Source: Chryseobacterium phocaeense (GTDB taxonomy: Bacteria; Bacteroidota; Bacteroidia; Flavobacteriales; Weeksellaceae). From it: 64,000 bases of DNA. The translations under genes were made by a program, and so were the position numbers. Shown in pieces: positions 8,555-17,310 of the stretch. The notes under the pieces were generated by a model. That model saw only the letters and a list, made by a program, of their open reading frames with translations, did not search any database and was not told where the DNA came from. The stretch's first letter is position 1; each line of letters starts with the position of its first letter. The stretch spans positions 279,554-343,553 of the forward strand of contig NZ_LT827013.1 of assembly GCF_900169075.1 (NCBI RefSeq). The letters are read 5' to 3'.

Positions 8555-9847
8555 TTAATCCTGATCCAGTGTAGAGGTTTCTTTAGTGTCCTTCATTCTG
8601 GCATACACAATCAGTGAAAATAGGATACACCCTGTAATATACCAGTAAAAATAGCTTTCTGTTCCTGCCTGTTTGAACCAAAGGGCAATATATTCCGCCG
8701 TTCCGCCAAAAATAGCCACCGTTAGCGCATACGGCAGACCTACTCCCAGGGCTCTGATTTCGGAAGGGAAAAGCTCAGCCTTTACCACCGCATTGATGGA
8801 GGTATAGCCGCTGACGATGATCAAAGCTGCCATAATCAGGAAAAATGCGGTCCACATTGATGTCGTTGTGCTTAAAGCCGTAAGTAAAGGAACTGTAAAT
8901 ACCGTTCCCATAATTCCAAAACCTAACAGAAGCGGCCTTCTCCCGATCCTGTCTGATATCGCTCCAAAAACGGGCTGCAAACAAGCAAAGATGAATAACG
9001 AAATAAATGATATCAGGGTAGACTGTTCTTTGGTAAGATGTACGGTATTCACCAGGAATTTCTGCATATAAGTGGTGTATGTATAAAAGGCCAGGGTTCC
9101 GCCTAATGTAAGGCCGACTACGGTAAGGAGTTCTTTGGGATGCTTCAGGAGTTCTGTTACCGTTCCTTTTTTCTTTTCATTAATACCTTGTTTATTCTCA
9201 AATGCCTCCGTTTCATGAAGATTAGCTCTTAAATATAAGGCGATAACAGATAGCAGTGCCCCAATAACAAAAGGAATTCTCCAACCCCAATCTTCAAGCT
9301 GAGCTTCAGTTAAAAGCAGTTTCTGCAAAACCAACTGTATTCCCAATGCGATCAGCTGGCCTCCGATTAAGGTCACATACTGGAAACTCGAATAAAATCC
9401 TCTTTTATCTTCCGATGCCATTTCGCTGAGGTATGTAGCGGAAACACCATATTCACCACCGACACTCAGACCCTGTAAGAGTCTGGCGATGAGCAGTAAG
9501 GCTGGTGCCAGGATTCCGATGGTTTTATAAGTTGGGGTGAGGGCAATCAGCAGGGAGCCGAATGACATCAATAATACTGATAAAGTCATGGCTTTTTTTC
9601 TTCCGATTTTATCCGCAATGCTCCCGAATATCCAGCCTCCTATTGGTCTCATCAGAAAACCTACTGCAAATATGCCCGCTGTGTTCATCAGCTGCGCATT
9701 CATGTCGGAATCCGGGAAAAATGAATTGGAAAAATAAATGGCAAATGCGGCGTAGGCATACCAGTCGTACCATTCTACGAGATTTCCTACAGAACCGCCG
9801 ACGATCGCTTTGATCCTTTGAGCGGTTGTAATTTGAGTCGTATTCAT
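8555..9847 (-). CDS. kgtP: MFS metabolite:H+ symporter, alpha-ketoglutarate permease type
   Basis: A 430-aa inner-membrane protein with about 12 hydrophobic segments. Signature stretches of the MHS family are visible: GNLVEWYDWY in the first membrane segment, FLMRPIGGW, the loop 2-3 motif DKIGRKKAM, RLLQGLSVGGEYG, GFYSSFQYVTLIGGQ and WGWRIPF. These agree closely with remembered E. coli KgtP, so uptake of 2-oxoglutarate or a related dicarboxylate by proton symport is likely; the exact substrate is inferred. Monocistronic, with terminators on both sides. Confidence 0.87.
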   Translation of the reverse strand: MNTTQITTAQRIKAIVGGSVGNLVEWYDWYAYAAFAIYFSNSFFPDSDMNAQLMNTAGIFAVGFLMRPIGGWIFGSIADKIGRKKAMTLSVLLMSFGSLLIALTPTYKTIGILAPALLLIARLLQGLSVGGEYGVSATYLSEMASEDKRGFYSSFQYVTLIGGQLIALGIQLVLQKLLLTEAQLEDWGWRIPFVIGALLSVIALYLRANLHETEAFENKQGINEKKKGTVTELLKHPKELLTVVGLTLGGTLAFYTYTTYMQKFLVNTVHLTKEQSTLISFISLFIFACLQPVFGAISDRIGRRPLLLGFGIMGTVFTVPLLTALSTTTSMWTAFFLIMAALIIVSGYTSINAVVKAELFPSEIRALGVGLPYALTVAIFGGTAEYIALWFKQAGTESYFYWYITGCILFSLIVYARMKDTKETSTLDQD

Positions 9848-9907
9848 AGGAGGAAGATATAAATTTTTTTAACATAATAAAAATTCATCTTCTCTGTCAA
9901 TAAATAG

Positions 9908-9938
9908 AAATTCCATTCAGATTTTCTGAACGGAATTT
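9908..9938 (-). terminator. hairpin terminating the phosphatase operon
   Basis: AAATTCC-a-TTCAG / CTGAA-c-GGAATTT forms a 12-bp stem with one internal mismatch and an ATTTT loop, between the end of the phosphatase gene and the start of the permease gene. Confidence 0.55.
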
Positions 9939-9988
9939 GTATAAGTGATTTATCAAGCAGCAATAATTTATTAGCTGGCCGTCATTTT

Positions 9989-11248
9989 TCAGATGTTGAG
10001 TTTCTTCTTATTTCCCTGGTCATCTGTTTGATAGTAGATCTTGTTTTCAATAAGGAGTCCTTTGGTTTGTCCGCTGCCGAATTTCTTTCCGTGTTTGATA
10101 TCGATCCTGATGACTTTTCCATTGTAACCCGGCATAATTTCATCCACAATTGAGTGGCCGATCACTACTTTGTCGGCATTGTAATATTTCAGAATCCGGT
10201 CAAGCTGCTGTTGGCTTGTTTCTTCAATATTGATTCCGTTCAGTTTGAATAATAGTTTGTATTTCCATTCAAAGTTCAGCCTGCGGTCCCAGTATGGACT
10301 GTCTGTAGAGCTTAAAATGAGTGCTTCCCTTTTATTCTCGGTATTTCCTCCATTACCATAATATTTTCTTGAAATTGTGTTCATCTCATGAATGGAATAT
10401 TTACCATCGGCATGCAAGTGGTTTAATCCTCCGTGTACAAAGATCGTACGACCTGTTTTTTCAATTACATTTTTGGACCGGAGCCATTTACCCAATTCAG
10501 ATTCTTCAGAATATACATATTTCAGTCCGGTCTCCCAGCCGTTCTGCTTACTCACCCTTTTAGCCGCTTCGATATATTTAAAATCATTATACGATACATC
10601 TCCGTAAAGATTCATAATTTCATGGTTTCCAAGAATGAAATGGACCTTTCCGCCTTGTTGTAAAGCCTGATCTTCCAGGTTGTAAATCAGCCAGAGTACC
10701 TGCGTTACCTGATTGCCCCGGTCTACGAAGTCTCCGTTAAGCACAAGATGTCCGTTTCCAAAAATCCATTGGCCTTTGGCGTCAATCACATGGTTGGCCA
10801 CAAGAAAGCTGTAGAATGCAGTGAAATTACCTTCAATATCAGAAATGGCAATAAGCTTTTCAGGCATATTGTAGAGGTCGTTCTCTACCGGATATTGATT
10901 TCTCAGAGAAATATTGAAGACAGGAAGCTCTTTACAGTCTGTTTTCACAGGGATCAATGCTGTACGGTCAATATTTTCCTCCCTGAAGACATTGCCTTTG
11001 CTGACGGTAAACATTTTATCATTAAAAATATAAGGCCCGTCTGTGCCGTCAAAAGAAGTTTCTACAGGCTGGTTCATCCTGAATCCGAAAGGCTTGTCTT
11101 TTTTCCATAATCCGTTGATCCCCGACCAATAGAAATTATAGATTCCTTTTTTGCTGTCTATATCATCATATCCGAAGTAGAGTGTACTCAATACGTAGTA
11201 AGAGACAATCACAATGACTGTCCACTTTAAGAATTTTTTTATTTTCAT
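9989..11248 (-). CDS. metallophosphoesterase (Shewanella-like phosphatase type), membrane-anchored or exported
   Basis: A 419-aa protein with a single hydrophobic N-terminal segment (residues ~9-25) acting as anchor or signal. The calcineurin-like core follows: SDIEGN near 136-141, NGDFVDRG at 171-178, LGNHE at 206-210, a later FVHGGLN and VIGHS. These are the PPP-type metal-binding motifs, so it should hydrolyse phosphomonoesters with a two-metal centre, probably outside the cytoplasm. The first motif has Glu where GDxHG would have His, a variation worth noting. It is the third gene of an operon, 6 nt after the XRE gene. Confidence 0.88.
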   Translation of the reverse strand: MKIKKFLKWTVIVIVSYYVLSTLYFGYDDIDSKKGIYNFYWSGINGLWKKDKPFGFRMNQPVETSFDGTDGPYIFNDKMFTVSKGNVFREENIDRTALIPVKTDCKELPVFNISLRNQYPVENDLYNMPEKLIAISDIEGNFTAFYSFLVANHVIDAKGQWIFGNGHLVLNGDFVDRGNQVTQVLWLIYNLEDQALQQGGKVHFILGNHEIMNLYGDVSYNDFKYIEAAKRVSKQNGWETGLKYVYSEESELGKWLRSKNVIEKTGRTIFVHGGLNHLHADGKYSIHEMNTISRKYYGNGGNTENKREALILSSTDSPYWDRRLNFEWKYKLLFKLNGINIEETSQQQLDRILKYYNADKVVIGHSIVDEIMPGYNGKVIRIDIKHGKKFGSGQTKGLLIENKIYYQTDDQGNKKKLNI

Positions 11249-11254
11249 ATTTTA

Positions 11255-11467
11255 TTACAAAGTGTCTGGCTGGTATTCGATCAGGTCGCCCGGCTGGCAG
11301 TTTAAAGCTTTGCACACGGCTTCCAGAGTGGAAATTTTTAAAGCCTTTGCTTTTCCGTTTTTAAGAATAGAAAGGTTGGCCTGGGTGATTCCTATTTTTT
11401 CGGCGAGTTCCTGTGACTGCATTTTGCGTTTGGCGAGCATCACGTCAATATTGAAAATAATAGGCAT
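11255..11467 (-). CDS. XRE-family helix-turn-helix regulator
   Basis: A 70-aa Cro/C1-type HTH protein (QELAEKIGITQANLSILKNGK as the HTH core, residues about 19-39). Small proteins of this kind coupled to DUF2975 membrane proteins occur in many phyla (for example the YozG/YoaS pair of Bacillus). The gene begins 2 nt after the DUF2975 gene ends and is followed after 6 nt by the phosphatase gene, so the three are one transcription unit. It probably regulates its own operon. Confidence 0.9.
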   Translation of the reverse strand: MPIIFNIDVMLAKRKMQSQELAEKIGITQANLSILKNGKAKALKISTLEAVCKALNCQPGDLIEYQPDTL

Positions 11468-11469
11468 GC

Positions 11470-12021
11470 TTAAATCGTTAAATCGGTTTGTTCCTTTAAA
11501 TCATTTCCCTGTGCAAATATCTCCTTTATGATCAGAAGGGTAATTCCGATGCCGATACTGAGAGAAGGTGGCGTAACATCAAAATGATTGTTATCGAGGA
11601 TGAGATCAACGCATAATGTTATGAAGCCAATAATGATTAACCCATAGCTTAATATCTTGAAATTTTTAATTACAGCAGAATTAAAAACATTGTCCGTAGA
11701 AAAACCGTGGATAATTTTTGAGGCACAAACCAGGGAAAAAGATAGGGTGATTATGTTGAGGAGTGCGAGCAATACGCCTTCCTTGGAGTCATTCATGGTC
11801 AGGATCACATTGGAAAAAGGATAATGAACCTGCAGAGTGCTGTAGGTTTTCTCATTAACGGTGTATATTTTTTCTGAAATATTCGAACTGGGAACTCCTG
11901 CAAAAGCATGTGAAAACGCCAGACTGCATATCCATACTGAAGAAATACAAAAGATACCGGCAAAAATAGTAAAGGGAACCTTGATCCAGGATACCAGGGA
12001 TTGTTTTCCGATTATTTTCAT
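11470..12021 (-). CDS. DUF2975 family membrane protein
   Basis: A 183-aa protein starting at the ATG at 12021; the longer frame to 12147 would run into the neighbouring gene and is not used. Four hydrophobic segments are visible (about 12-35, 83-103, 120-141, 152-170) with a polar loop after the first pair. This topology plus the adjacent XRE gene is the known DUF2975-HTH arrangement. The molecular role is unknown; a membrane signal that modulates the XRE protein is the common suggestion. Confidence 0.8.
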   Translation of the reverse strand: MKIIGKQSLVSWIKVPFTIFAGIFCISSVWICSLAFSHAFAGVPSSNISEKIYTVNEKTYSTLQVHYPFSNVILTMNDSKEGVLLALLNIITLSFSLVCASKIIHGFSTDNVFNSAVIKNFKILSYGLIIIGFITLCVDLILDNNHFDVTPPSLSIGIGITLLIIKEIFAQGNDLKEQTDLTI

Positions 12022-12094
12022 AACACAACATTTATTTTCTGTAAATATATAAATTTTTATTGTGTTACGATAAAAAATATTTTTTTTGAATAAA

Positions 12095-12847
12095 TTAAAA
12101 TCTATATCCGATCGATAAGCCGCTTCGGAAACCTGCCCATGGACCATCTACTTTTACTTTTGCACCGTTTGCATTGGTTTCTACGGTGTACTCTACAAAA
12201 GGAAGATCCAGGTTTTCAATTTCTTTTTTAAGCTGTGCCTGCATTTCCGGGGTCAGTGTATAGTTGCTGGTCATCGTGAAATCTCCTTTTCCGCTGCCGT
12301 AATGAGCGCCTGCGATCCAGAAATCAAGGACCAGATTCTGGCTTCGGGTAAGGAAAAACTGTACACCTACCATCAGGCCGCCGCTGTTTCCGTTGGTGCT
12401 GCCCTGGCCTTTAAGCGGGATCTGGTAGGTGTTTCCGTCGATAGCGTCATAGTCATAGTAGAAATCAAAGCTGTTCGAGGAAACATCAGAATACCGGTAA
12501 TAAGGAGCAAAATAAAAGCCTTTTCCATATCCCTTCCCTATATAAAACCGGGGTTCTATGGTAAAATTCGTGGCTTTCACCCTCAGATTCTGAAATCTTT
12601 TTTCGTCTTCCTCCTTCAGAAAGGAGTTAATGAAAGGTACTTTTCCCTGTGTCATGGTTCCAAAACCGATATTTAAAGAGAACCATTGGGTAATTGCTCT
12701 TTCATAGGAAAGGTTGATGTTTCTGAATGCATAGGCTGTCACATTGGTTTTTATGATATTCATTTTATCGGCGGGAACAGCCTGAACTTCCTGAGCATCT
12801 GTCTGAGAAAACAGGAAACATGGAATGAAGATGAGTAACTTTTTCAT
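12095..12847 (-). CDS. outer-membrane beta-barrel protein, DUF3575-like
   Basis: A 250-aa precursor from the ATG at 12847, beginning with a signal peptide MKKLLIFIPCFLF...DAQ. The mature part starts with KTNVTAYAFRNINLSYER, the pattern of DUF3575-type barrels, and continues as alternating aromatic/polar strands ending in GFRSGLSIGYRF with a C-terminal Phe typical for BAM recognition. It should sit in the outer membrane; function unknown. Single gene. Confidence 0.75.
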   Translation of the reverse strand: MKKLLIFIPCFLFSQTDAQEVQAVPADKMNIIKTNVTAYAFRNINLSYERAITQWFSLNIGFGTMTQGKVPFINSFLKEEDEKRFQNLRVKATNFTIEPRFYIGKGYGKGFYFAPYYRYSDVSSNSFDFYYDYDAIDGNTYQIPLKGQGSTNGNSGGLMVGVQFFLTRSQNLVLDFWIAGAHYGSGKGDFTMTSNYTLTPEMQAQLKKEIENLDLPFVEYTVETNANGAKVKVDGPWAGFRSGLSIGYRF

Positions 12848-12960
12848 GACTCTATATTTTGTGGTGTAAAATAGTATCAGCAAAAAGCGGGCAAATAATC
12901 AATAAAATTTCAATATGATTTTATTTTTAACTTAAAAATAATGATTTGTTTATTGTTTTG

Positions 12961-13269
12961 TTATCTGACCTGCGTCAGAAGGTAAAGGCTGACACCAATG
13001 ACCATATAATAAAGCATCAGATTGATGAACAGGGATTTTAGTTCAGCTTTCACCATGGCTTTCCGGTTCAATGTAATGATCCCCTCAACAATCAGTGCCA
13101 CCAGTGAATATAAGGTTACTAGAACAGACGCAGCAAGAAAACCCGTCACGACGGATTCGTAGAAGCTTAAGCTGAAATTGAAATCTGCAAAGAGAAAATG
13201 CTGAATCCCGAAAAGAATAATCATCACATAAACCGCAGTCTGGAGTCGGTAAACAGTTAAAATTTTCAT
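12961..13269 (-). CDS. small membrane protein (three membrane segments)
   Basis: A 102-aa protein with three hydrophobic segments near residues 9-30, 40-62 and 80-98. No family recognised. Its start overlaps the stop of the upstream gene as ATGA (4 bp), so the two are co-translated. Confidence 0.75.
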   Translation of the reverse strand: MKILTVYRLQTAVYVMIILFGIQHFLFADFNFSLSFYESVVTGFLAASVLVTLYSLVALIVEGIITLNRKAMVKAELKSLFINLMLYYMVIGVSLYLLTQVR

Positions 13270-13664
13270 TGAAGAGATGTTTTGTAAATAATTTTGTCAA
13301 ATCGTTTGCTGACGATGATAGAGTCAAAATATTTTCTGTGCGGGAATTGTTTCCTGAAATCGTCCACAAACATTCGGATCGTATCTTTATTTTCAGGTTT
13401 TTCACCGAGATATATAAGATGGAAATGCTCCAGTTTCTGTATTTTATGCAGCTTGAGATCCCGGAAATACCATAAGGTGTCCGGCCCGTCGCTGATATCC
13501 AGGTCCGTACGGTATTTTTTTTTGAGGTTCATCATCAGTTCTGCTGTTTTCTGACTGGGCTCATATCTTCTTATTTTTCTCATACCCCAGGTAAAAGGAT
13601 TCAAATAAATGACCATTGGAAGAAGAATGAGTATAATAAAAATAAAGGTCACGAATTTTTTCAT
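13266..13664 (-). CDS. hypothetical protein with N-terminal membrane anchor
   Basis: A 132-aa protein from the ATG at 13664 (MKKFVTF); the in-frame ATG at 13712 would add an unlikely N-terminal extension. Residues 1-22 form a hydrophobic anchor or uncleaved signal. The rest is soluble with no known domain (contains ISDGPDTLWYF and FRKQFPHRKYF). ATGA overlap with the downstream three-TM gene points to a two-gene envelope unit of unknown role. Confidence 0.72.
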   Translation of the reverse strand: MKKFVTFIFIILILLPMVIYLNPFTWGMRKIRRYEPSQKTAELMMNLKKKYRTDLDISDGPDTLWYFRDLKLHKIQKLEHFHLIYLGEKPENKDTIRMFVDDFRKQFPHRKYFDSIIVSKRFDKIIYKTSLQ

Positions 13665-13816
13665 GTGTGCTAAGGTATTCAAAAAATAAATATTTACGGT
13701 AAGGATAGTCATAAACAGGCTTTATCTATTCAGTTTTAATATTCTGAAAAGCAGGTATGAGATGTAATGGATCCGGAATATGGGATGTCTTATTTTCATA
13801 CTATTCCAATTCTGCT

Positions 13817-15901
13817 ATGAAAAAATGTATATGTTCTCTGTTCTTTCTTTGTGGTGTCTTTATGTTTTCACAGGAGCAGGTTAAAAATGATACCATTACC
13901 ACAGATACTCAGGAGATCCAGGAAGTGATTATTAAATCCCAGCGCAAGAAACAGTTTGCAGACAGATCCGTTTATACCTTCGATAAAGAAGCATTAGAAA
14001 GGGCCAGGTATGCTAAAGACCTGCTTCAGACTCTTCCTGAACTGCAGCTGGACCCTGTGTCTAATACCATTACAAGCACAAAAGGCGGAACCTCTCTTTT
14101 CCTGATCAACGGGGTAGAGGCTACAGACCTGCAGATCCGCAGTATACCGCCCAGTGAAGTGGTAAAGGTGGAATATTATGACATCCCGCCCGCCAGATGG
14201 GCTTCGAGGGCAGATATGGTGGTCAATATCATTACAAAATCCAATGAAACAGGGTATGTTTTCGGGGCTGATCTGATGTCCGGATTAACGACCGGGTTTA
14301 TCAACGGATCAGCTTATGCTAATTTTACAAAAGGGAAAAATAATTTTGGATTAGAATATTCCCTTAACTTAAGGGATTATGACAACCGTAAGGTTCGGAG
14401 TATTTATGATTATGACCTCCATGGAGAACATTACCGCTCGGAAGAAAACAGGAAAGACCATTTCGGATATACTGCCCAGAATATTGCCCTGCGCTACACC
14501 CGCCTCGTTCCTGATGATTATGCTTTTCAGGCTAAGCTTACCACAGATATTTTCAGCAGGTTTTCAAAAGGGACAGGAGAAAGTATTTTTACGAAGGATA
14601 ATTCCGCTGAAGAGCACGAAATGTTTAAAAATAACGGTTCAAATTATGTAATTCCGAAGCTGGACCTCTATTACTCCAAAAAAATCGGACCTAAAGATGA
14701 GCTGAGCTTAAATCTGGTAGGTTCCCATTATAAAACCAACACCACGGAATCTGCCAGAGAATGGATCGTGCCTTCCGGAATTTCGGTATATGATAATGAG
14801 ATGATCCTGAAAACGGAGCAGACTAATTTTGTCGGTGAACTCGCCCACACCCATGATTTCAAGGCTGGAAAGCTTTCTTCAGGGTACCGGGTTTCCAGCA
14901 CCGCTATTTCAAATGATCTGAATAATCTTGCCGGATATTCACAGTATAAAGTTCATTATCTGGAGCAGTATTTTTATTCGGAATTCTCCGGAAAAGCGGA
15001 TCAATTCAGCTACAGAATCGGGGCAGGACTTACCAATATCCATAATAAAAGTGCTGAGAATACTTTTGATGAATGGTCGTTTACACCAAAAGTTATTTTA
15101 GGCTATCAGCTTAAAAGTAACCAGAGCCTGAGGTTTACCAGCAGCTACAGCCCTACAAGCCCCTGGAGCAGTGCACTCAGCAGCAATGTGGTTCAGCTGG
15201 CCCCGAATATCGTGCAGAAGGGAAATCCTTTCCTGAAATCGCAGCAGAATTTTTCCAATACTTTAATTTATTCCTTTAACAATAAAAAGTTTGATTTTAA
15301 TGCAGCCCTGTTCTACAGATATACAGACCGGGTGATCAATCAGTATTATATCCTGGATGATACGTTCGGAGGCTATGCGCTGACGTACGAAAACGGGAAA
15401 AATGCCCAGCGATATGGAGTGAAGCTGACCGGTTCTTATAAACCATTCGGAAACAATGTACTGGTGTTGAAAGCCGTGCTGACCCCTACTTCAGAAACTT
15501 TAAGGACGAGTAAAGGAGCATTGATCAGGAATGATTATTTCGCTAATAATTTTGTTGTGTCTTCAGAGTATAAGTCCTTCAGTATACAGTATATGTTCAA
15601 TATGCCTGTCTACACCCTGAATGGGGCCTTCTTGAACACCAATGAGAACCAGAATCATATTTTTGCAAGCTATAAACTGAACAGCTGGAGCTTTACTGCG
15701 GGAATGTACTGGCTTGGGATGCCTTCGGAATATAAAACGAAAAGCCTTCCGGAAAGCCTGGTGGATTATAATACCCACACCCGGATTATGAATAACAAAT
15801 CCATGTTTGTTCTTGGGGTAAGCTTTGATTTCTCAAAAGGGAAGAAAACGGAAATTCAGAGAAAACTGAATAATGAGACGGCTCCGGCGGCTACTTTCTA
15901 A
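13817..15901 (+). CDS. TonB-dependent receptor-like outer-membrane beta-barrel protein
   Basis: A 694-aa precursor starting at the ATG at 13817, where a signal peptide MKKCICSLFFLCGVFMFSQ begins; the frame is open to 13757 but that part is not signal-like. A plug-like domain follows (EVIIKSQ..., LLQTLPELQL, FLINGVEATDLQIRSIPPSEVVKVEYYD), then ~500 residues of barrel strands. It lacks the carboxypeptidase-like N-terminal domain of SusC proteins, matching the 'outer membrane beta-barrel family' group. Cargo is unknown and no SusD or regulator partner is adjacent. Confidence 0.85.
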   Translation: MKKCICSLFFLCGVFMFSQEQVKNDTITTDTQEIQEVIIKSQRKKQFADRSVYTFDKEALERARYAKDLLQTLPELQLDPVSNTITSTKGGTSLFLINGVEATDLQIRSIPPSEVVKVEYYDIPPARWASRADMVVNIITKSNETGYVFGADLMSGLTTGFINGSAYANFTKGKNNFGLEYSLNLRDYDNRKVRSIYDYDLHGEHYRSEENRKDHFGYTAQNIALRYTRLVPDDYAFQAKLTTDIFSRFSKGTGESIFTKDNSAEEHEMFKNNGSNYVIPKLDLYYSKKIGPKDELSLNLVGSHYKTNTTESAREWIVPSGISVYDNEMILKTEQTNFVGELAHTHDFKAGKLSSGYRVSSTAISNDLNNLAGYSQYKVHYLEQYFYSEFSGKADQFSYRIGAGLTNIHNKSAENTFDEWSFTPKVILGYQLKSNQSLRFTSSYSPTSPWSSALSSNVVQLAPNIVQKGNPFLKSQQNFSNTLIYSFNNKKFDFNAALFYRYTDRVINQYYILDDTFGGYALTYENGKNAQRYGVKLTGSYKPFGNNVLVLKAVLTPTSETLRTSKGALIRNDYFANNFVVSSEYKSFSIQYMFNMPVYTLNGAFLNTNENQNHIFASYKLNSWSFTAGMYWLGMPSEYKTKSLPESLVDYNTHTRIMNNKSMFVLGVSFDFSKGKKTEIQRKLNNETAPAATF

Positions 15902-16249
15902 AATGAAAACCTGTAAAATATTTAACCATTAAGATTTTTATTAAGTTGTTAAGAATATTAAGAGGAGCTTCACTTCTTCAATATTCTTAATATTTCAAAT
16001 TGAATTTGTGTATTTTTTTCACGCAAAGTTTTAATGAATAGACTTTCGATTTTAAGTAATCAAAGATTCAGTCAACTGTGTTGACTGTGATGAAGGTGTG
16101 GGAATTTTCTTTGAATTTCTTAATTCCTGACTTCTTGAGTATTATTAATGTTTCACACTAGATCTGCATCATCTGCAAAATCTGCGTGAGATTTTAGATT
16201 AAAAACATCATTCTTAAAGGTAAAAGGAATATAGGATCTAAATAAAATT
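15902..16249. other. intergenic region with two dispersed repeat elements
   Basis: No gene. Around 15921-15998 is a diverged relative of the AACCATTAAGA hairpin repeats found in tandem at 39.6 kb (AACCATTAAGA, then TTAAGAATATTAAGAG...CTTCAATATTCTTAATA). At 16161-16195 is an ATCTGC-type micro-repeat unit also present at 52.0 and 63.5 kb. GTCAAC-TGT-GTTGAC near 16072 is a short palindrome. Confidence 0.55.
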
Positions 16250-16272
16250 CCCGCCCGGCAAAGCCGGGCGGG
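16250..16272 (-). terminator. ribB terminator
   Basis: A 10-bp GC stem CCCGCCCGGC/GCCGGGCGGG with a 3-nt loop lies just after the ribB stop on the minus strand, followed by a weak T-rich tract. Confidence 0.8.
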
Positions 16273-16296
16273 GATTCTGTGCGTTATCTATAATGT

Positions 16297-16941
16297 TTAG
16301 TTGCTCATGATGGTACGATATGCGTGGATATCCTCGATAGTCACCACACACATCTCTTTCTGAATCGCAAAATCAACGATTTCCGGAAGCCTTGCCATAG
16401 AGCCGTCTTCATTGGTCAGCTCGCAAAGCACGGCATCATCACCAAGATTGGCCATTTTCACAAGATCTACACTGCCTTCCGTGTGGCCACGTCTTTCGAA
16501 AACACCTCCTTTTTTAGCTACCAACGGGAAAACATGTCCCGGACTTGCAATGTGGGCGGCTTCCGCATTTTCTGCTACGGCTGTTCTAATCGTTGTGACA
16601 CGGTCTTTCGCAGAAACTCCGGATTCCACTCCTTCTTTAGCTTCTATTGAAATGGTGAATGCGGTTTGGTTTTTTGAATTGTTGGCTTCCACCATAGGAC
16701 GAAGATTGAGATGTCTGCTTTTTTCTTCCGAAATGCATAGGCAGACAATGCCGCTGCATTCGCGGATCAGAAGTGCCATGTCTTTTTCTGTAATGGTGGA
16801 TGCGGGAAAGATGATATCACCTTCGTTTTCGCGGTTTTCATCATCTACTAAAAGAATTCCTTTTCCCTGTTGTAGTTTTAGAAGTGCATTTTCTACACGT
16901 TCTGTGGAGGTTGCTCCAAATTGTTCTAATAATTTTTCCAT
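16297..16941 (-). CDS. ribB: 3,4-dihydroxy-2-butanone-4-phosphate synthase (riboflavin biosynthesis)
   Basis: A 214-aa stand-alone DHBP synthase, without the GTP cyclohydrolase II domain of RibBA fusions. The acidic metal/substrate loop [10 protein letters not shown] lies at residues 33-42; ASPGHVFPL and [11 protein letters not shown] supply the other active-site residues. It converts ribulose 5-phosphate to DHBP plus formate, giving the xylene-ring carbons of riboflavin. It is directly preceded by an FMN riboswitch at 17037-17155, so expression should fall when FMN is plentiful. Cytoplasmic. Confidence 0.95.
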   Translation of the reverse strand: MEKLLEQFGATSTERVENALLKLQQGKGILLVDDENRENEGDIIFPASTITEKDMALLIRECSGIVCLCISEEKSRHLNLRPMVEANNSKNQTAFTISIEAKEGVESGVSAKDRVTTIRTAVAENAEAAHIASPGHVFPLVAKKGGVFERRGHTEGSVDLVKMANLGDDAVLCELTNEDGSMARLPEIVDFAIQKEMCVVTIEDIHAYRTIMSN

Positions 16942-16955
16942 GTTATTTTACTTTT

Positions 16956-17035
16956 AAAAGTTAAAATAGTCTTCGGTACATGGAAATGAAACACGGTACC
17001 ATAAGCCCGTAAGGAATCTTACTGACCGTTTCATT
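16956..17035 (-). promoter_or_regulatory. expression platform between FMN riboswitch and ribB
   Basis: The ~95-nt stretch between the aptamer and the ATG contains an imperfect hairpin, ATGAAAC-GGT near 17035 pairing with ACC-GTGTTTCAT near 16985, that could be the alternative structure switched by FMN. The mechanism (termination versus start-site masking) is not certain. Confidence 0.4.
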
Positions 17036-17036
17036 T

Positions 17037-17155
17037 TCTTCTCCCATCCAGACTTTAACTGTCGGTTTTGGAATTTCACCAAATCAGTCCCTTCAGAAGA
17101 AAGGAGTCGCGGACTGTAACCGCCGGTAGGGAATTTCACCCTGCCCCGAAGAAAA
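17037..17155 (-). promoter_or_regulatory. FMN riboswitch (RFN element)
   Basis: The minus strand carries the canonical conserved blocks in order: TCTTCGGGGCAGGGTGAAAT, CCCTACCGGCGGT, AGTCCGCGAC, then GATTTGGTGAAATTCC, AAAACCGACAGT and AGTCTGGATGGGAGAAG. This is an unmistakable RFN aptamer. The frame called open across it is not a gene. Confidence 0.97.
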
Positions 17156-17310
17156 CTTATACTAAGTTTTACTGTATGTTCTGATTTAAAATTTTATTTC
17201 ATTCATTATATTTTAACGCACAGGCCACAAATTTCGGGAAGTTTTTTGAATTGGGGAAGGGATTTTTGATCAGATTTACCATCGAAGGAAATTATATATA
17301 ATTGCCCTGA

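Noticed and set aside
11470..12147. Longer start for the DUF2975 gene
   Set aside because: The extra 42 residues overlap the next CDS and look non-coding; ATG at 12021 begins the membrane protein.
16954..17139. Minus-strand open frame of 61 codons upstream of ribB
   Set aside because: It lies inside the FMN riboswitch aptamer, whose conserved blocks explain the sequence.
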